Origin: PWVB01 sp964530185
GTDB taxonomy: Bacteria; Chloroflexota; Anaerolineae; B4-G1; SLSP01
NCBI GenBank assembly: GCA_964530185.1
Contig: CAZHBB010000001.1
Location: 27,992 to 91,991, forward strand
Length of the DNA stretch: 64,000 nt
Reading direction: 5' to 3'
The position numbers and the translations under genes are program-made. Shown in pieces: positions 1 to 7,907 of the stretch; within the stretch, counting starts at the first letter, position 1, and every line of letters starts with the position of its first letter. The notes under the pieces are model-generated. The model saw only the letters and a list, made by a program, of their open reading frames with translations. It was not told the origin of the DNA and searched no databases.

Positions 1-663
1 TACCACGCTCGCTCGACTGGCTTCCGTCGGCGTGGACGCCCGTTCGTGGATGGCTATGGCTCCCCCAACTTCGTGCGTAAACACATCTCGGCCGGTGGGG
101 CCTTCTACGATATGGGAGTCTATCATATCGCCAACATTCTGTACCTGCTTGGCAACCCTGAGGTCATCAGAATCACTGGTAAGACCTATCAGGAGACGCC
201 CATTGACCCCAAGCGCCTGGAGATCAGTGGCTACAACGTGGAGGAACTGGGCATGGGTTTCGTCCGCCTGGCGGACAATATTGCACTGGACATCATTGAG
301 GCCTGGGCTATCCACCTGGATGGCTTCGAGGGCTCTTATGTCGTCGGGTCGCAGGGTGGCGTGCGTCTGAATCCCTTCGGCTATTACTATAACGTCGATG
401 ACCTGGCGCTGAACTGTGGGGCCGATCTGGATCAGTTTGACTATCGTCTGCACAACGTGCACGAGAACGGCGACGCCTACGACAGCCCGCAGCACCATTG
501 GATTGCAGCTCTCCAGGGACGGGTTCCCCTGTTGCCGACAGCAGAGGTTGCTCTAAATACGATGTTGATCTCTGAGGGCATCTACCGTTCGGAGGAGTTG
601 GGACGCGAGGTGACGGCCGAAGAGGTTAAGGCCATGTCAACCTCGACAGCGGTCGCCATCTGA
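1..663 (+). CDS. Gfo/Idh/MocA-family oxidoreductase (C-terminal part, cut by window start)
   Basis: The reading frame is open from base 1, so the gene begins upstream and the N-terminal Rossmann NAD(P) domain is missing. What remains (about 220 residues) is the alpha/beta substrate-binding half typical of inositol/glucose-fructose-oxidoreductase-like proteins. It has an RGRPFVDGYG-like stretch followed by GGAFYDMGVYHI, the family's GG-x-DMG-x-H helix that lines the active site. Such enzymes oxidise or reduce sugar or polyol substrates with NAD(P). Sugar isomerases and an epimerase follow on the same strand, suggesting a role in sugar catabolism. The exact substrate cannot be read from sequence. 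The apparent GTG at base 46 is internal and not a real start. Confidence 0.85.
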   Translation, partial: YHARSTGFRRRGRPFVDGYGSPNFVRKHISAGGAFYDMGVYHIANILYLLGNPEVIRITGKTYQETPIDPKRLEISGYNVEELGMGFVRLADNIALDIIEAWAIHLDGFEGSYVVGSQGGVRLNPFGYYYNVDDLALNCGADLDQFDYRLHNVHENGDAYDSPQHHWIAALQGRVPLLPTAEVALNTMLISEGIYRSEELGREVTAEEVKAMSTSTAVAI

Positions 664-841
664 TGGATCAGAGCGGCAGAGTTGATGATGGAAGGGGTGG
701 AGGCCAGCCGGTACAGGATGCGTGTCGGCTGGCCTTGCTGCTGATGTCCGACGGGATGTGCGGGTCGAGGATGTGTCCCGTCGTGGTCGGTGGCCTCGGA
801 TTATGATCCAACAGATGACCGATCGGTAGGGAGGATTCCGC

Positions 842-2332
842 GTGGTGGCTCGATTGCGGGTTGCGATGATTGCCTCAGAATGTGTCCCCTTTGCCAAGAC
901 GGGTGGTCTGGCGGACGTGGTGGGGGCCCTGGCAAAGACGCTGCGAAGCATGGGACATGATGTGATTGTCGTGATGCCAAAATACCGGCAGGTGGATGTT
1001 CAACGATTTCAGTTACGTCCTTTCTTCCAGCAGATGTGCGTGTGGATGGGAGACCGTGAGGAGTGGTGCGCTGTGCATAGCACGCGCACCGAGGACGATG
1101 TGCCAGTCTATTTCATAGAACACAACATGTACTTCGATCGGGAGGGATTGTATCATGATGCGGAGTTTCGGGACTATCCTGACAATCCCCGCCGTTTCGC
1201 TTTCCTGACGCGCGCCGGGCTCCAGCTTTGCCGCGACATGCGTTTTGACGCTGATATCGTCCATGTGCACGACTGGCAGACAGCACTTGCCCCCGCGTAT
1301 CTCAAGGTCTGGCACTGGAACGATGCGGTGATCGGCAAGACCGCCGGGGTCCTGACCATTCACAACATCGGCTACCAGGGCGTCTACCCCGCTGAGCACT
1401 ACCCCTATATAGGGCTTGGCTGGCAGAATTTCACCTCGGATAAATTGGAGGACCATGGGCGGGTGAACTTCCTTAAAGGGGGGATCTACTTCGCGGACAT
1501 GGTCACCACCGTGAGCCCCACCTATGCCCGGGAGACGAGGACGCCGGAGTATGCGTATGGCATGGCGCCCTATCTGAACGCCAAGGGCGAGAACTACGTG
1601 GGGATCCTGAACGGTGTGGACTACAGCCATTGGGACCCGGCCCATGACCCATTGATCCCCGCGCGGTACACGCGCGATGATCTGAGAGGCAAGGCGATCT
1701 GTAAGGATGCGCTGCAGAGGCGGTTTGGCCTGGAGGTCTCCCCGGAGATCCCTATCATCGGGGTAGTCAGCCGATTCGCCGATCAGAAAGGACTGGATGT
1801 CCTGGCGGCGTGTATCGAGGACATCGTGGACGCCATGATGGTGCAGTTCGTCATCCTGGGCTCAGGGGACAGAAACTTGGAGCAGTACTATGGCGCTCTG
1901 CCTACCCGGTATGGTGGGCGCATCGGTAGTCACATCGGGTACAGTAATGAGTTGGCGCATTGGATTGAGGCAGGGGCTGACTTCTTCATCATGCCCTCTC
2001 GCTACGAGCCATGTGGCCTGAATCAGATCTATTCGCTGAGGTACGGGACGCTGCCCATCGTCCGTAACACTGGAGGGCTGGCGGACACCGTCGAGCAATA
2101 TGACGAGCGCACCGGGGAGGGAACGGGGTTCAAGTTCGAGGAGCTTAGCCCTCATGCCATCTACTATACCGTGGGCTGGGCGGTGAGTACCTGGTACGAT
2201 CGCAAGCACCATATCGCCAAGATGCGTCGCAAGGCCATGGCGCAGGACTTCTCATGGGAGGACAGCGCGCGGCGTTATGTGGCTGTCTATGAGCGGGCCA
2301 TTCGGAACAAGCGGGGAGGACATGAGCGATGA
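842..2332 (+). CDS. glgA: Glycogen (starch) synthase, ADP/UDP-glucose type, GT5
   Basis: Transfers glucose from a nucleotide sugar to the growing alpha-1,4-glucan. The 496-residue length fits bacterial GlgA. The N-terminal KTGGLADV motif (residues 19-26) that binds the sugar nucleotide is present. The C-terminal GT-B half has PSRYEPCGLNQ (about 385-395) followed by NTGGLADTV. The GTG start at 842 sits downstream of a GGGAGGA ribosome site; no better start is seen. The stop overlaps the start of the next gene (ATGA), so the two are translationally coupled. Its place among sugar-catabolism genes is unusual for a glycogen operon: no glgB, glgC or glgP is in view. Confidence 0.93.
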   Translation: MVARLRVAMIASECVPFAKTGGLADVVGALAKTLRSMGHDVIVVMPKYRQVDVQRFQLRPFFQQMCVWMGDREEWCAVHSTRTEDDVPVYFIEHNMYFDREGLYHDAEFRDYPDNPRRFAFLTRAGLQLCRDMRFDADIVHVHDWQTALAPAYLKVWHWNDAVIGKTAGVLTIHNIGYQGVYPAEHYPYIGLGWQNFTSDKLEDHGRVNFLKGGIYFADMVTTVSPTYARETRTPEYAYGMAPYLNAKGENYVGILNGVDYSHWDPAHDPLIPARYTRDDLRGKAICKDALQRRFGLEVSPEIPIIGVVSRFADQKGLDVLAACIEDIVDAMMVQFVILGSGDRNLEQYYGALPTRYGGRIGSHIGYSNELAHWIEAGADFFIMPSRYEPCGLNQIYSLRYGTLPIVRNTGGLADTVEQYDERTGEGTGFKFEELSPHAIYYTVGWAVSTWYDRKHHIAKMRRKAMAQDFSWEDSARRYVAVYERAIRNKRGGHER

Positions 2333-3177
2333 GGTTAGGAGGACCGGTTTTCGTTGGCTCTATGACGCCCGAACGCTGGATCGCAGCGCTTCAGGCCAAC
2401 GGCTATGGGGCTGCCTATTGTCCGGTCACGGTGGAGGATGATGCGTCCACGCGCTCAGCCTATGTGCAGGCTGCCGAGGCTGCGGGTATTGTGATCGCCG
2501 AGGTGGGGGCCTGGAGCAACCCACTAAGCCCTGATCCCGAGGAAAGGGTCAGAGCCCTGGCGCATTGCCAGGCGCAACTGGCGTTGGCCGATGAGGTGGG
2601 CGCTCGCTGTTGTGTCAATATCGCGGGATCTCGCGGTCAACCATGGGATGGACCCCATCCCCAGAACTTCACCTCCGAGACCTTTGACATGATTGTGGAG
2701 AGTGTTCGGGCGATCATCGACGCGGTCAGGCCGACGCGCACGTATTACACGCTGGAGCCTATGCCCTGGATGTACCCGGATTCAGCCGATAGTTATCTGG
2801 CCTTGCTGCAGGCCATCGATCGCGAGCGGTTCGCGGTGCACGTCGATCTGGTGAACGTGGTCAACAGCCCACGGCGCTATTACGACAACACCTCACTCAT
2901 CCGGGAGTGGTTCTCTAAGCTGGGCCCCTACATCCGTAGTTGTCATGCCAAGGATACCCTGCTCTCCACGAAGCTGACGACCCATCTCGATGAGGTGCGG
3001 CCGGGGCTGGGCAACCTCGACTATCGAACGTTGCTGGTCGAGATGGAGCGCGTCGATCCCGAACTCACCCTCATGGTCGAGCATCTGCATGATCCGGAGG
3101 ACTACCGGCTCTCAGCGGATTACATCCGTGGGGTCGCCCATGAGGTGGGAGTGAGTCTGCGTCCGTTCGAATCCTGA
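2329..3177 (+). CDS. Sugar phosphate isomerase/epimerase (xylose-isomerase-like TIM barrel)
   Basis: A 282-residue protein of the xylose-isomerase-like/AP-endonuclease-2 TIM-barrel family. The expected metal-ligand pattern is visible along the strands: a Glu in YTLEPMPW, an Asp in VHVDLVN, a His/Asp in SCHAKDT and a Glu near the end in MVEHLHDPEDY. Such proteins epimerise or isomerise keto sugars, or act as inosose isomerases. The ATG overlaps the glgA stop, with GGGGAGGA just upstream inside glgA, so it is co-translated. The true substrate is unknown. A second, more distant relative follows at 3340, suggesting two steps or two substrates in one sugar route. Confidence 0.8.
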   Translation: MRLGGPVFVGSMTPERWIAALQANGYGAAYCPVTVEDDASTRSAYVQAAEAAGIVIAEVGAWSNPLSPDPEERVRALAHCQAQLALADEVGARCCVNIAGSRGQPWDGPHPQNFTSETFDMIVESVRAIIDAVRPTRTYYTLEPMPWMYPDSADSYLALLQAIDRERFAVHVDLVNVVNSPRRYYDNTSLIREWFSKLGPYIRSCHAKDTLLSTKLTTHLDEVRPGLGNLDYRTLLVEMERVDPELTLMVEHLHDPEDYRLSADYIRGVAHEVGVSLRPFES

Positions 3178-3339
3178 GTGGGGTGGAGCGACTGGGCGTT
3201 CAACGTGTGCAACGTTGGTGTTATGGGGGTGGAGATGTTCTGAGAGGCCAGCCACGGCCGCGGACGCGACGATTCTCAGGTTTAAGGGCAGCCAGGCGGG
3301 CCGAGCCACCTCTGATCCGGCAAGATGAGGAGGATAGCG

Positions 3340-4134
3340 ATGCTTTTTGGCGTGTGTGCTGACCCTGTCCATGGGCCCGCGCTTGGTCAGGCGGGTTTCG
3401 ACTTTCTTGAGTTGCATGTTCAGAATCATCTGAGGACGATGGAGGCGGAGCCGGCGGCGTTCGAGCCAGCGCTGGCCGCGATCCGGGGCGCAGGTCTGCC
3501 CTGCCTGGCTGCGAATTGTTTCATCCCAGCCTCTTTGAAGATCACGGGGCCAGATGTGGAGTGGGCGAGTCTGTCCACCTATGTGAGGAGGACCTTCGAG
3601 CGCGCTCAGCGGGCGGGCATTCGCACGATCGTCTTCGGTTCTGGTGGTGCCCGCAGGATCCCCGATGGTTTCGACCGCGATCAGGCCTGGGCGCAGTTGG
3701 TGCGTTTTGGACGTATGATTGGGCCACTGGCGGCAGATCACAATGTGCTGGTGGTGGTCGAGCCGCTCAACCGCTCATTGGGGGCCTGCAACGTCCTGAC
3801 CTCGGTGGAGGAGAGCGCGCACTATGTGCGGGAGGTCGATCATCCTGCTGTACGGCTGCTGGTGGATGCCTATCACTGGGCATTGGATGGGGATAGCGTC
3901 AAGGCTATCATCGAGGTTGCGGACCTGATCCGCCACGTCCATGTCGCGACGGTGGCTCATCGGTTGCCGCCAGGCTTCGAGCCCTGCGATTTCTCAGCGT
4001 TCTTCGAGGCTCTGCGTGTCGGTGGGTACGATGGGCCAGTTTCCATCGAGGCGCAGTGGGAGGATGTGGAAGCACAGGCCGGGGAGGCCCTCCGTCATTT
4101 GCGTGCTCTGGTGAGCGGGGCGACGGAGGCTTGA
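3340..4134 (+). CDS. Sugar phosphate isomerase/epimerase (TIM barrel), second copy
   Basis: A 264-residue xylose-isomerase-like TIM-barrel protein. Putative metal ligands are the Glu in VVVEPLNR, the Asp in LLVDAYHW, the His residues in HVHVAT and the Glu in VSIEAQWED. An in-frame ATG at 3325 also exists, but GAGGAGGA (3327-3334) lies five bases before the ATG at 3340, so I choose 3340. The gene ends 13 bases before a scaffold gap; its final 42 coding bases fall within the 55-base segment repeated on the other side of the gap. It is complete as written. The substrate is unknown; sugar isomerisation is inferred from the fold and the neighbours. Confidence 0.8.
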   Translation: MLFGVCADPVHGPALGQAGFDFLELHVQNHLRTMEAEPAAFEPALAAIRGAGLPCLAANCFIPASLKITGPDVEWASLSTYVRRTFERAQRAGIRTIVFGSGGARRIPDGFDRDQAWAQLVRFGRMIGPLAADHNVLVVVEPLNRSLGACNVLTSVEESAHYVREVDHPAVRLLVDAYHWALDGDSVKAIIEVADLIRHVHVATVAHRLPPGFEPCDFSAFFEALRVGGYDGPVSIEAQWEDVEAQAGEALRHLRALVSGATEA

Positions 4135-4147
4135 GGTCGTGCCTGGG
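4093..4147. repeat. 55-base contig-end duplicate (left copy)
   Basis: These 55 bases are identical to 4248-4302 on the far side of the N run. They cover the last codons of the isomerase gene and a few bases beyond its stop. The exact length and the abutment to the gap indicate a de Bruijn-graph overlap (k=55) that was not merged, not a biological repeat. Confidence 0.9.
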
Positions 4148-4247
4148 NNNNNNNNNNNNNNNNNNNNNNNNNNNNNNNNNNNNNNNNNNNNNNNNNNNNN
4201 NNNNNNNNNNNNNNNNNNNNNNNNNNNNNNNNNNNNNNNNNNNNNNN
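4148..4247. other. Scaffold gap (100 N)
   Basis: Exactly 100 N bases, the conventional filler for a gap of unknown size. Because both flanks carry the same 55 bases, the true gap is probably zero or negative, and collapsing 4148-4302 would give continuous sequence. Confidence 0.95.
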
Positions 4248-4302
4248 CGTCATTTGCGTGCTCTGGTGAGCGGGGCGACGGAGGCTTGAGGTCGTGCCTG
4301 GG
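4248..4302. repeat. 55-base contig-end duplicate (right copy)
   Basis: Identical to 4093-4147. The apparent second tail of the isomerase gene here is an artefact of the duplicated contig end and should not be annotated as a gene remnant. Confidence 0.9.
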
Positions 4303-4364
4303 GTCGTTGTCTGTGGGCCGGCCGGCAGTTGACGGACGGGAGATTTAGCGGGAGGTATCGTGGT

Positions 4365-5363
4365 ATGAAAGTCTTGTTTATCGGTGGCACGGGTATCATC
4401 AGTTCGGCCTGCGGTGAGTTGGCCGTTCAGCGCGGTATTGAACTTTACGTGCTCAATCGGGGGCACTCGTCAGCCCGGCCGGTGCCCGAGGGGGCTCATC
4501 ACCTCGTGGCGGACATCCGGCGGCCTGAGACGGTGCTGCAGGTGTTGGGGACGATGCGCTTCGATGCGGTCGTGGACTGGGTCGTCTACACCCCTGCGCA
4601 ACTGGAGGTGGACCTGGAGCTCTTCCGGGGGCGGACCAGGCAGTACATTTTCATCAGTTCGGCGTCGGCTTACCATAAGCCGGTGTTGAGCCTGCCCATC
4701 ACCGAGTCCACGCCCCTCCACAACCCATATTGGGAGTATTCTCGGAACAAGATCGCCTGTGAGGAGCGCTTGATGCGGGCTTACCGGGAGGAGCACTTCC
4801 CCGTGACCATCGTGCGGCCCTCCCACACTTACGATAAGATGACGTTGCCCTTAAAGGCTCGCTATACTGTGGTGGATCGGATGCGGAAAGGGCTGCCCGT
4901 GGTCGTGCACGGCGACGGGACCACCCGCTGGGTGCTGACACACCATCGGGATTTCGCAAAGGGATTCGTGGGTCTCCTGGGGAACCCCCTGGCGCTTGGT
5001 GAGGCTTACCATATCACATCTGATGAGAGCCTGACGTGGAACCAGATCTACCAGTCTGTGGCGCGGGCCGCAGGGGTGGACGAAGTGGATCTTGTCCACG
5101 TCCCCTCTGAGCTCATCCACGCCTACGCGCCCGACTGGGGGGCGGGTCTTTTAGGTGACAAAGCCCATTCGGTGGCTTTTGATAATTCCAAGATCAAGCG
5201 ACTGGTCCCCGATTTCGTGGCGACCATTCCATTTGCGCAGGGCGCCCGCGAGATCATGGCCTGGTTCGACGCCGATCCGGCCAGGCAGGTGGTTGCCCCT
5301 CAGTGGAACGCACTGTTTGACCGTATCATCACGGCATATCGTGGGGCTTTCCCAAAGCCCTGA
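4365..5363 (+). CDS. NAD-dependent epimerase/dehydratase (extended SDR)
   Basis: A 332-residue nucleotide-sugar-epimerase-like SDR protein. The N-terminus MKVLFIGGTGIISS carries the GxxGxxG dinucleotide-binding loop. An SSASAYHKP segment and a downstream YSRNK (Tyr-x-x-x-Lys) form the catalytic Ser/Tyr/Lys arrangement. The C-terminal half has the usual GDGTTRWVLTHHRDFA region. The ATG at 4365 has GGGAGG at 4350-4355; a TTG further upstream has no such site. The substrate is unknown. Upstream sugar isomerases on the same strand, once the artefactual gap is removed, suggest one sugar-processing operon. A small hairpin (5344-5360) covers the last codons, and a strong terminator follows. Confidence 0.86.
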   Translation: MKVLFIGGTGIISSACGELAVQRGIELYVLNRGHSSARPVPEGAHHLVADIRRPETVLQVLGTMRFDAVVDWVVYTPAQLEVDLELFRGRTRQYIFISSASAYHKPVLSLPITESTPLHNPYWEYSRNKIACEERLMRAYREEHFPVTIVRPSHTYDKMTLPLKARYTVVDRMRKGLPVVVHGDGTTRWVLTHHRDFAKGFVGLLGNPLALGEAYHITSDESLTWNQIYQSVARAAGVDEVDLVHVPSELIHAYAPDWGAGLLGDKAHSVAFDNSKIKRLVPDFVATIPFAQGAREIMAWFDADPARQVVAPQWNALFDRIITAYRGAFPKP

Positions 5364-5378
5364 GATTCAGATTTCAGT

Positions 5379-5419
5379 CCCCGCCGCTCTTGCCTGCCAA
5401 TCTCGGTGGAGCGGCGGGG
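5379..5419. terminator. Bidirectional intrinsic terminator between convergent genes
   Basis: An 11-base-pair perfect stem (CCCCGCCGCTC at 5379-5389 with GAGCGGCGGGG at 5409-5419) around a 19-base loop. It lies between the stop of the plus-strand epimerase (5363) and the stop of the minus-strand sialidase-like gene (5440). T-tracts are weak on both sides, so efficiency is uncertain. Confidence 0.6.
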
Positions 5420-5439
5420 TTGTCGTGCTGGTTATTGCT

Positions 5440-6513
5440 CTATGGGTAGAGTGATTCCAGCGGAACTCGAGTGAGCTGCAACGTGCTCAATCCGCTGCCT
5501 TTGCGAGTGTCACCCGCCGTATAGGCGAGCAGGACGTGGCGCTCGGTGAAGGCCATGGCTGTGTAACAGTACCATCCGTGAGGGTTCGTCTCCAGATGTC
5601 CCCACCTCCGCCAATGCTGTCCATCGTCCCGCGAGATCGCCAGGGTCAGCGGGGTGCGCAGGCCCCTCAGACCGGGGGGGATATCCGTGTGGTCGTTCCA
5701 CACCAGGAGTAGGTCCCCAGTCGTGGGAATGCGCTTGATCGACGCCGGGGAGAGGGGCGACCGTATGGCGGAGGGCTTGGGTGGCGTCCACGATACGCCG
5801 CCGTCTTGAGAGTAGGCCAGGTATTGACAACCCGCATCGGTGCGGCCGAAGAGCATGAGCCGTCCGTCCCTCAATGGGACCACGCCGGGCTCCTGGAGCA
5901 TGACGGGATGTCCTTTGTGTCGCGCTGGGGCAAGGGGCTCGCCTGCATACCAGGTCTGCCCCTCATCGTCGGACAGGTAACACTGCAGGACTCCGTAAGG
6001 ATCCAGCGGTTCTCCCGTCGGGGTGCGGTGATAGGCTACTGGTGCGATCAGGCGGCCGCTATCCAGTTGTATGACCCGATCGTTGTTCATCACGTAGTAG
6101 CCCGCCCGCTCATCGGGGATGATGGGGATGGCTGGCCCCCAGGCGCCCGGCTCGTGCGGCGGGACGCGCTCGCGCAACAGGCGCATGTAAGGTCGGCAAT
6201 CGCTCGTCGACTCCTTGCGCAGGTAGAAGAGGGCCGCCCGTCCGCTGGAGAGGCGCAGGAGTGAGACGGACATCACGTTCATCCCTGCTTCGTTGGACAG
6301 GATGACCACGTCGCTGTCCGTCCAGGTGGCACCTTCGTCGGCGGAGTAACGACCAGCGAGGTAGGCAGGGGCGTAGTCGCCGTCGCCCCCATAGAAGTGG
6401 GTGTAGACGAGCATCCACCGTCCATCGGCAAGTCTGAGAAAGTCTCCCTCACTGTTGCGGGGGTTGCCAGCCCCGGGGGGCAGCCGCAGGACGTGTTCTA
6501 TCTCACCCTTCAT
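5440..6513 (-). CDS. Sialidase-like BNR/Asp-box six-bladed propeller protein
   Basis: A 357-residue protein with four Asp-box (S-x-D-x-G-x-T/S-W) repeats: SADEGATW, SDDEGQTW, SQDGGVSW and SRDDGQHW. This is the hallmark of the sialidase beta-propeller superfamily. No N-terminal signal peptide is apparent, so it is probably cytoplasmic. The ATG at 6513 follows GGGAG. It is the last gene of the minus-strand glycan cluster, 34 bases after the fucosidase, and likely co-transcribed with it. True exo-alpha-sialidase activity is not assured: many Asp-box proteins of this size act on other uronates or are of unknown specificity. Hydrolysis of a terminal sugar acid or glycoside is inferred from fold and context. 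Confidence 0.8.
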   Translation of the reverse strand: MKGEIEHVLRLPPGAGNPRNSEGDFLRLADGRWMLVYTHFYGGDGDYAPAYLAGRYSADEGATWTDSDVVILSNEAGMNVMSVSLLRLSSGRAALFYLRKESTSDCRPYMRLLRERVPPHEPGAWGPAIPIIPDERAGYYVMNNDRVIQLDSGRLIAPVAYHRTPTGEPLDPYGVLQCYLSDDEGQTWYAGEPLAPARHKGHPVMLQEPGVVPLRDGRLMLFGRTDAGCQYLAYSQDGGVSWTPPKPSAIRSPLSPASIKRIPTTGDLLLVWNDHTDIPPGLRGLRTPLTLAISRDDGQHWRRWGHLETNPHGWYCYTAMAFTERHVLLAYTAGDTRKGSGLSTLQLTRVPLESLYP

Positions 6514-6547
6514 GATGCGCTCCCTGCTTCCCAGGAAAAGGCAAGTG

Positions 6548-7807
6548 TCACTTCAGCTCCAGTTCGATTACCGGTACGATGACATCGGGCTTAACCACCG
6601 GCAGGTTCAGGGTCAGACGCTCGCCCTCCTCAGTAAAGAGGATCTCACTTCTGTCGTTCACCAACTGGGCGTAAGCTACCTTGCCTGCGAGGCCATCGAG
6701 GTGGAGATGTCGGAAGGGCCAGGCGAAGACGTGGACGTAGACTTTGTTGTCCTTCTGGGTGAGACGGCAGTCTTGAGGCTCCTTGAACTCACTCATGGTG
6801 CAGCCGTAGATCGCCTCACTGTGGAGGGCCATCCAGTCGCGGTACACGCCCAGGGCGCGCAGTGCCCGTGGGTCGAGGGTGCCCCGGGCCGTGGGGCCCA
6901 CGTTCATCAACAAATTGCCCCCGCGTGACACCGTGTTGACCAACATGCGAATCAACTGGCCGGGGCTCTTCCAGGTCATCTCGTCCCGATGGTACCCCCA
7001 CGAGCCGCTGAAGGTCTGACATGTCTCCCACACGACGGGCTCTCCATCAACGGTGACCCACTCTGTGGGCTGCCACTGCTCAGGTGTGTGGATGTCTGCC
7101 TTGTCCGAGGGTAGGTCGAGGCGGTCATTGAGGATGATGTTGGGGCGCAGCTCCCGGATCATCTCGTAGAGAGCCTCGCTCTGCCAATCCTCGCGCCCCT
7201 TGCCCGGAAGCCCTCTGTACTCCCGGTCGGGGTAGGAAAAATCGCACCACAGGATGTCGATATCCCCGTAGTTGGTCAGAAGCTCGCGGATTTGATTCCG
7301 AATGTATGTCGCGTAACGGGTCATGTCGCGACCAGCGTTGAGTTCAGCCACGTTGGGTGCGTTGCGCAAGGGGTGGAAGACGTCGATGGGGAAGTCGGGG
7401 TGGTGCCAATCGATGAGGGAGTAATAGAAGCCGACCCGCAGGCCGGCGTCGCGGAAGGCCTCCACGAATGGCTTCAGGAGATCCCGACCATACGGGGTAT
7501 TGGTCGCCTTGTAGTCCGTGTATGCACTGTCCCATAGGCAGAAACCCTCGTGGTGTTTGGCGGTGATCACCGCGTACTTCATGCCAGCATCGCGGGCCGC
7601 CGCCGCCCACTTTCGGGGGTCATAGTCCACCGGGTTGAAGCGCTCGAAGTACTTCCGGTAGACCTCGGGCGGGATCTCCTCGCGGGATTGGACCCACTCG
7701 TGGCGGGCGGGGAGTGCGTACAGCCCCCAGTGGATGAACATGCCAAAGCGATCTTTCACAAACCAGCTTGTGTCACCGACTGTGGGTTTAGGCGTTACCA
7801 GACTCAT
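6548..7807 (-). CDS. Alpha-L-fucosidase (GH29)
   Basis: A 419-residue glycosidase that releases alpha-linked L-fucose with retention. The GH29 signature is clear: WFVKDRFGMFIHWG near the N-terminus, AKHHEGFCLWDS around residues 82-93, and the strand IDILWCDFSYPD, whose Asp is the probable catalytic nucleophile. The length covers the catalytic barrel plus a short C-terminal beta domain. No signal peptide is seen, so it probably acts on imported oligosaccharides. GGAGG precedes the ATG by seven bases. Its neighbours are a sialidase-like protein downstream and two sulfatases upstream, which suits degradation of sulfated fucans or mucin-like glycans. Confidence 0.92.
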   Translation of the reverse strand: MSLVTPKPTVGDTSWFVKDRFGMFIHWGLYALPARHEWVQSREEIPPEVYRKYFERFNPVDYDPRKWAAAARDAGMKYAVITAKHHEGFCLWDSAYTDYKATNTPYGRDLLKPFVEAFRDAGLRVGFYYSLIDWHHPDFPIDVFHPLRNAPNVAELNAGRDMTRYATYIRNQIRELLTNYGDIDILWCDFSYPDREYRGLPGKGREDWQSEALYEMIRELRPNIILNDRLDLPSDKADIHTPEQWQPTEWVTVDGEPVVWETCQTFSGSWGYHRDEMTWKSPGQLIRMLVNTVSRGGNLLMNVGPTARGTLDPRALRALGVYRDWMALHSEAIYGCTMSEFKEPQDCRLTQKDNKVYVHVFAWPFRHLHLDGLAGKVAYAQLVNDRSEILFTEEGERLTLNLPVVKPDVIVPVIELELK

Positions 7808-7907
7808 TCTGTGCCTCCTAAGAAATGATAGTGCTGAGCAACTGTCTTGATCCGACGAGTATCGCGCGCTGTAAACACAACAGGCGATGGGTGTCCCTCG
7901 AGGGGCT

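Noticed and set aside
4056..4348. Open frames running through the N gap
   Set aside because: They exist only because N bases read as open codons and because of the duplicated contig end.
7808..7907. Hairpin-like sequence between sulfatase and fucosidase genes
   Set aside because: The CCCTCGAGGGG palindrome is short and lacks a T-tract; I could not call it a terminator.
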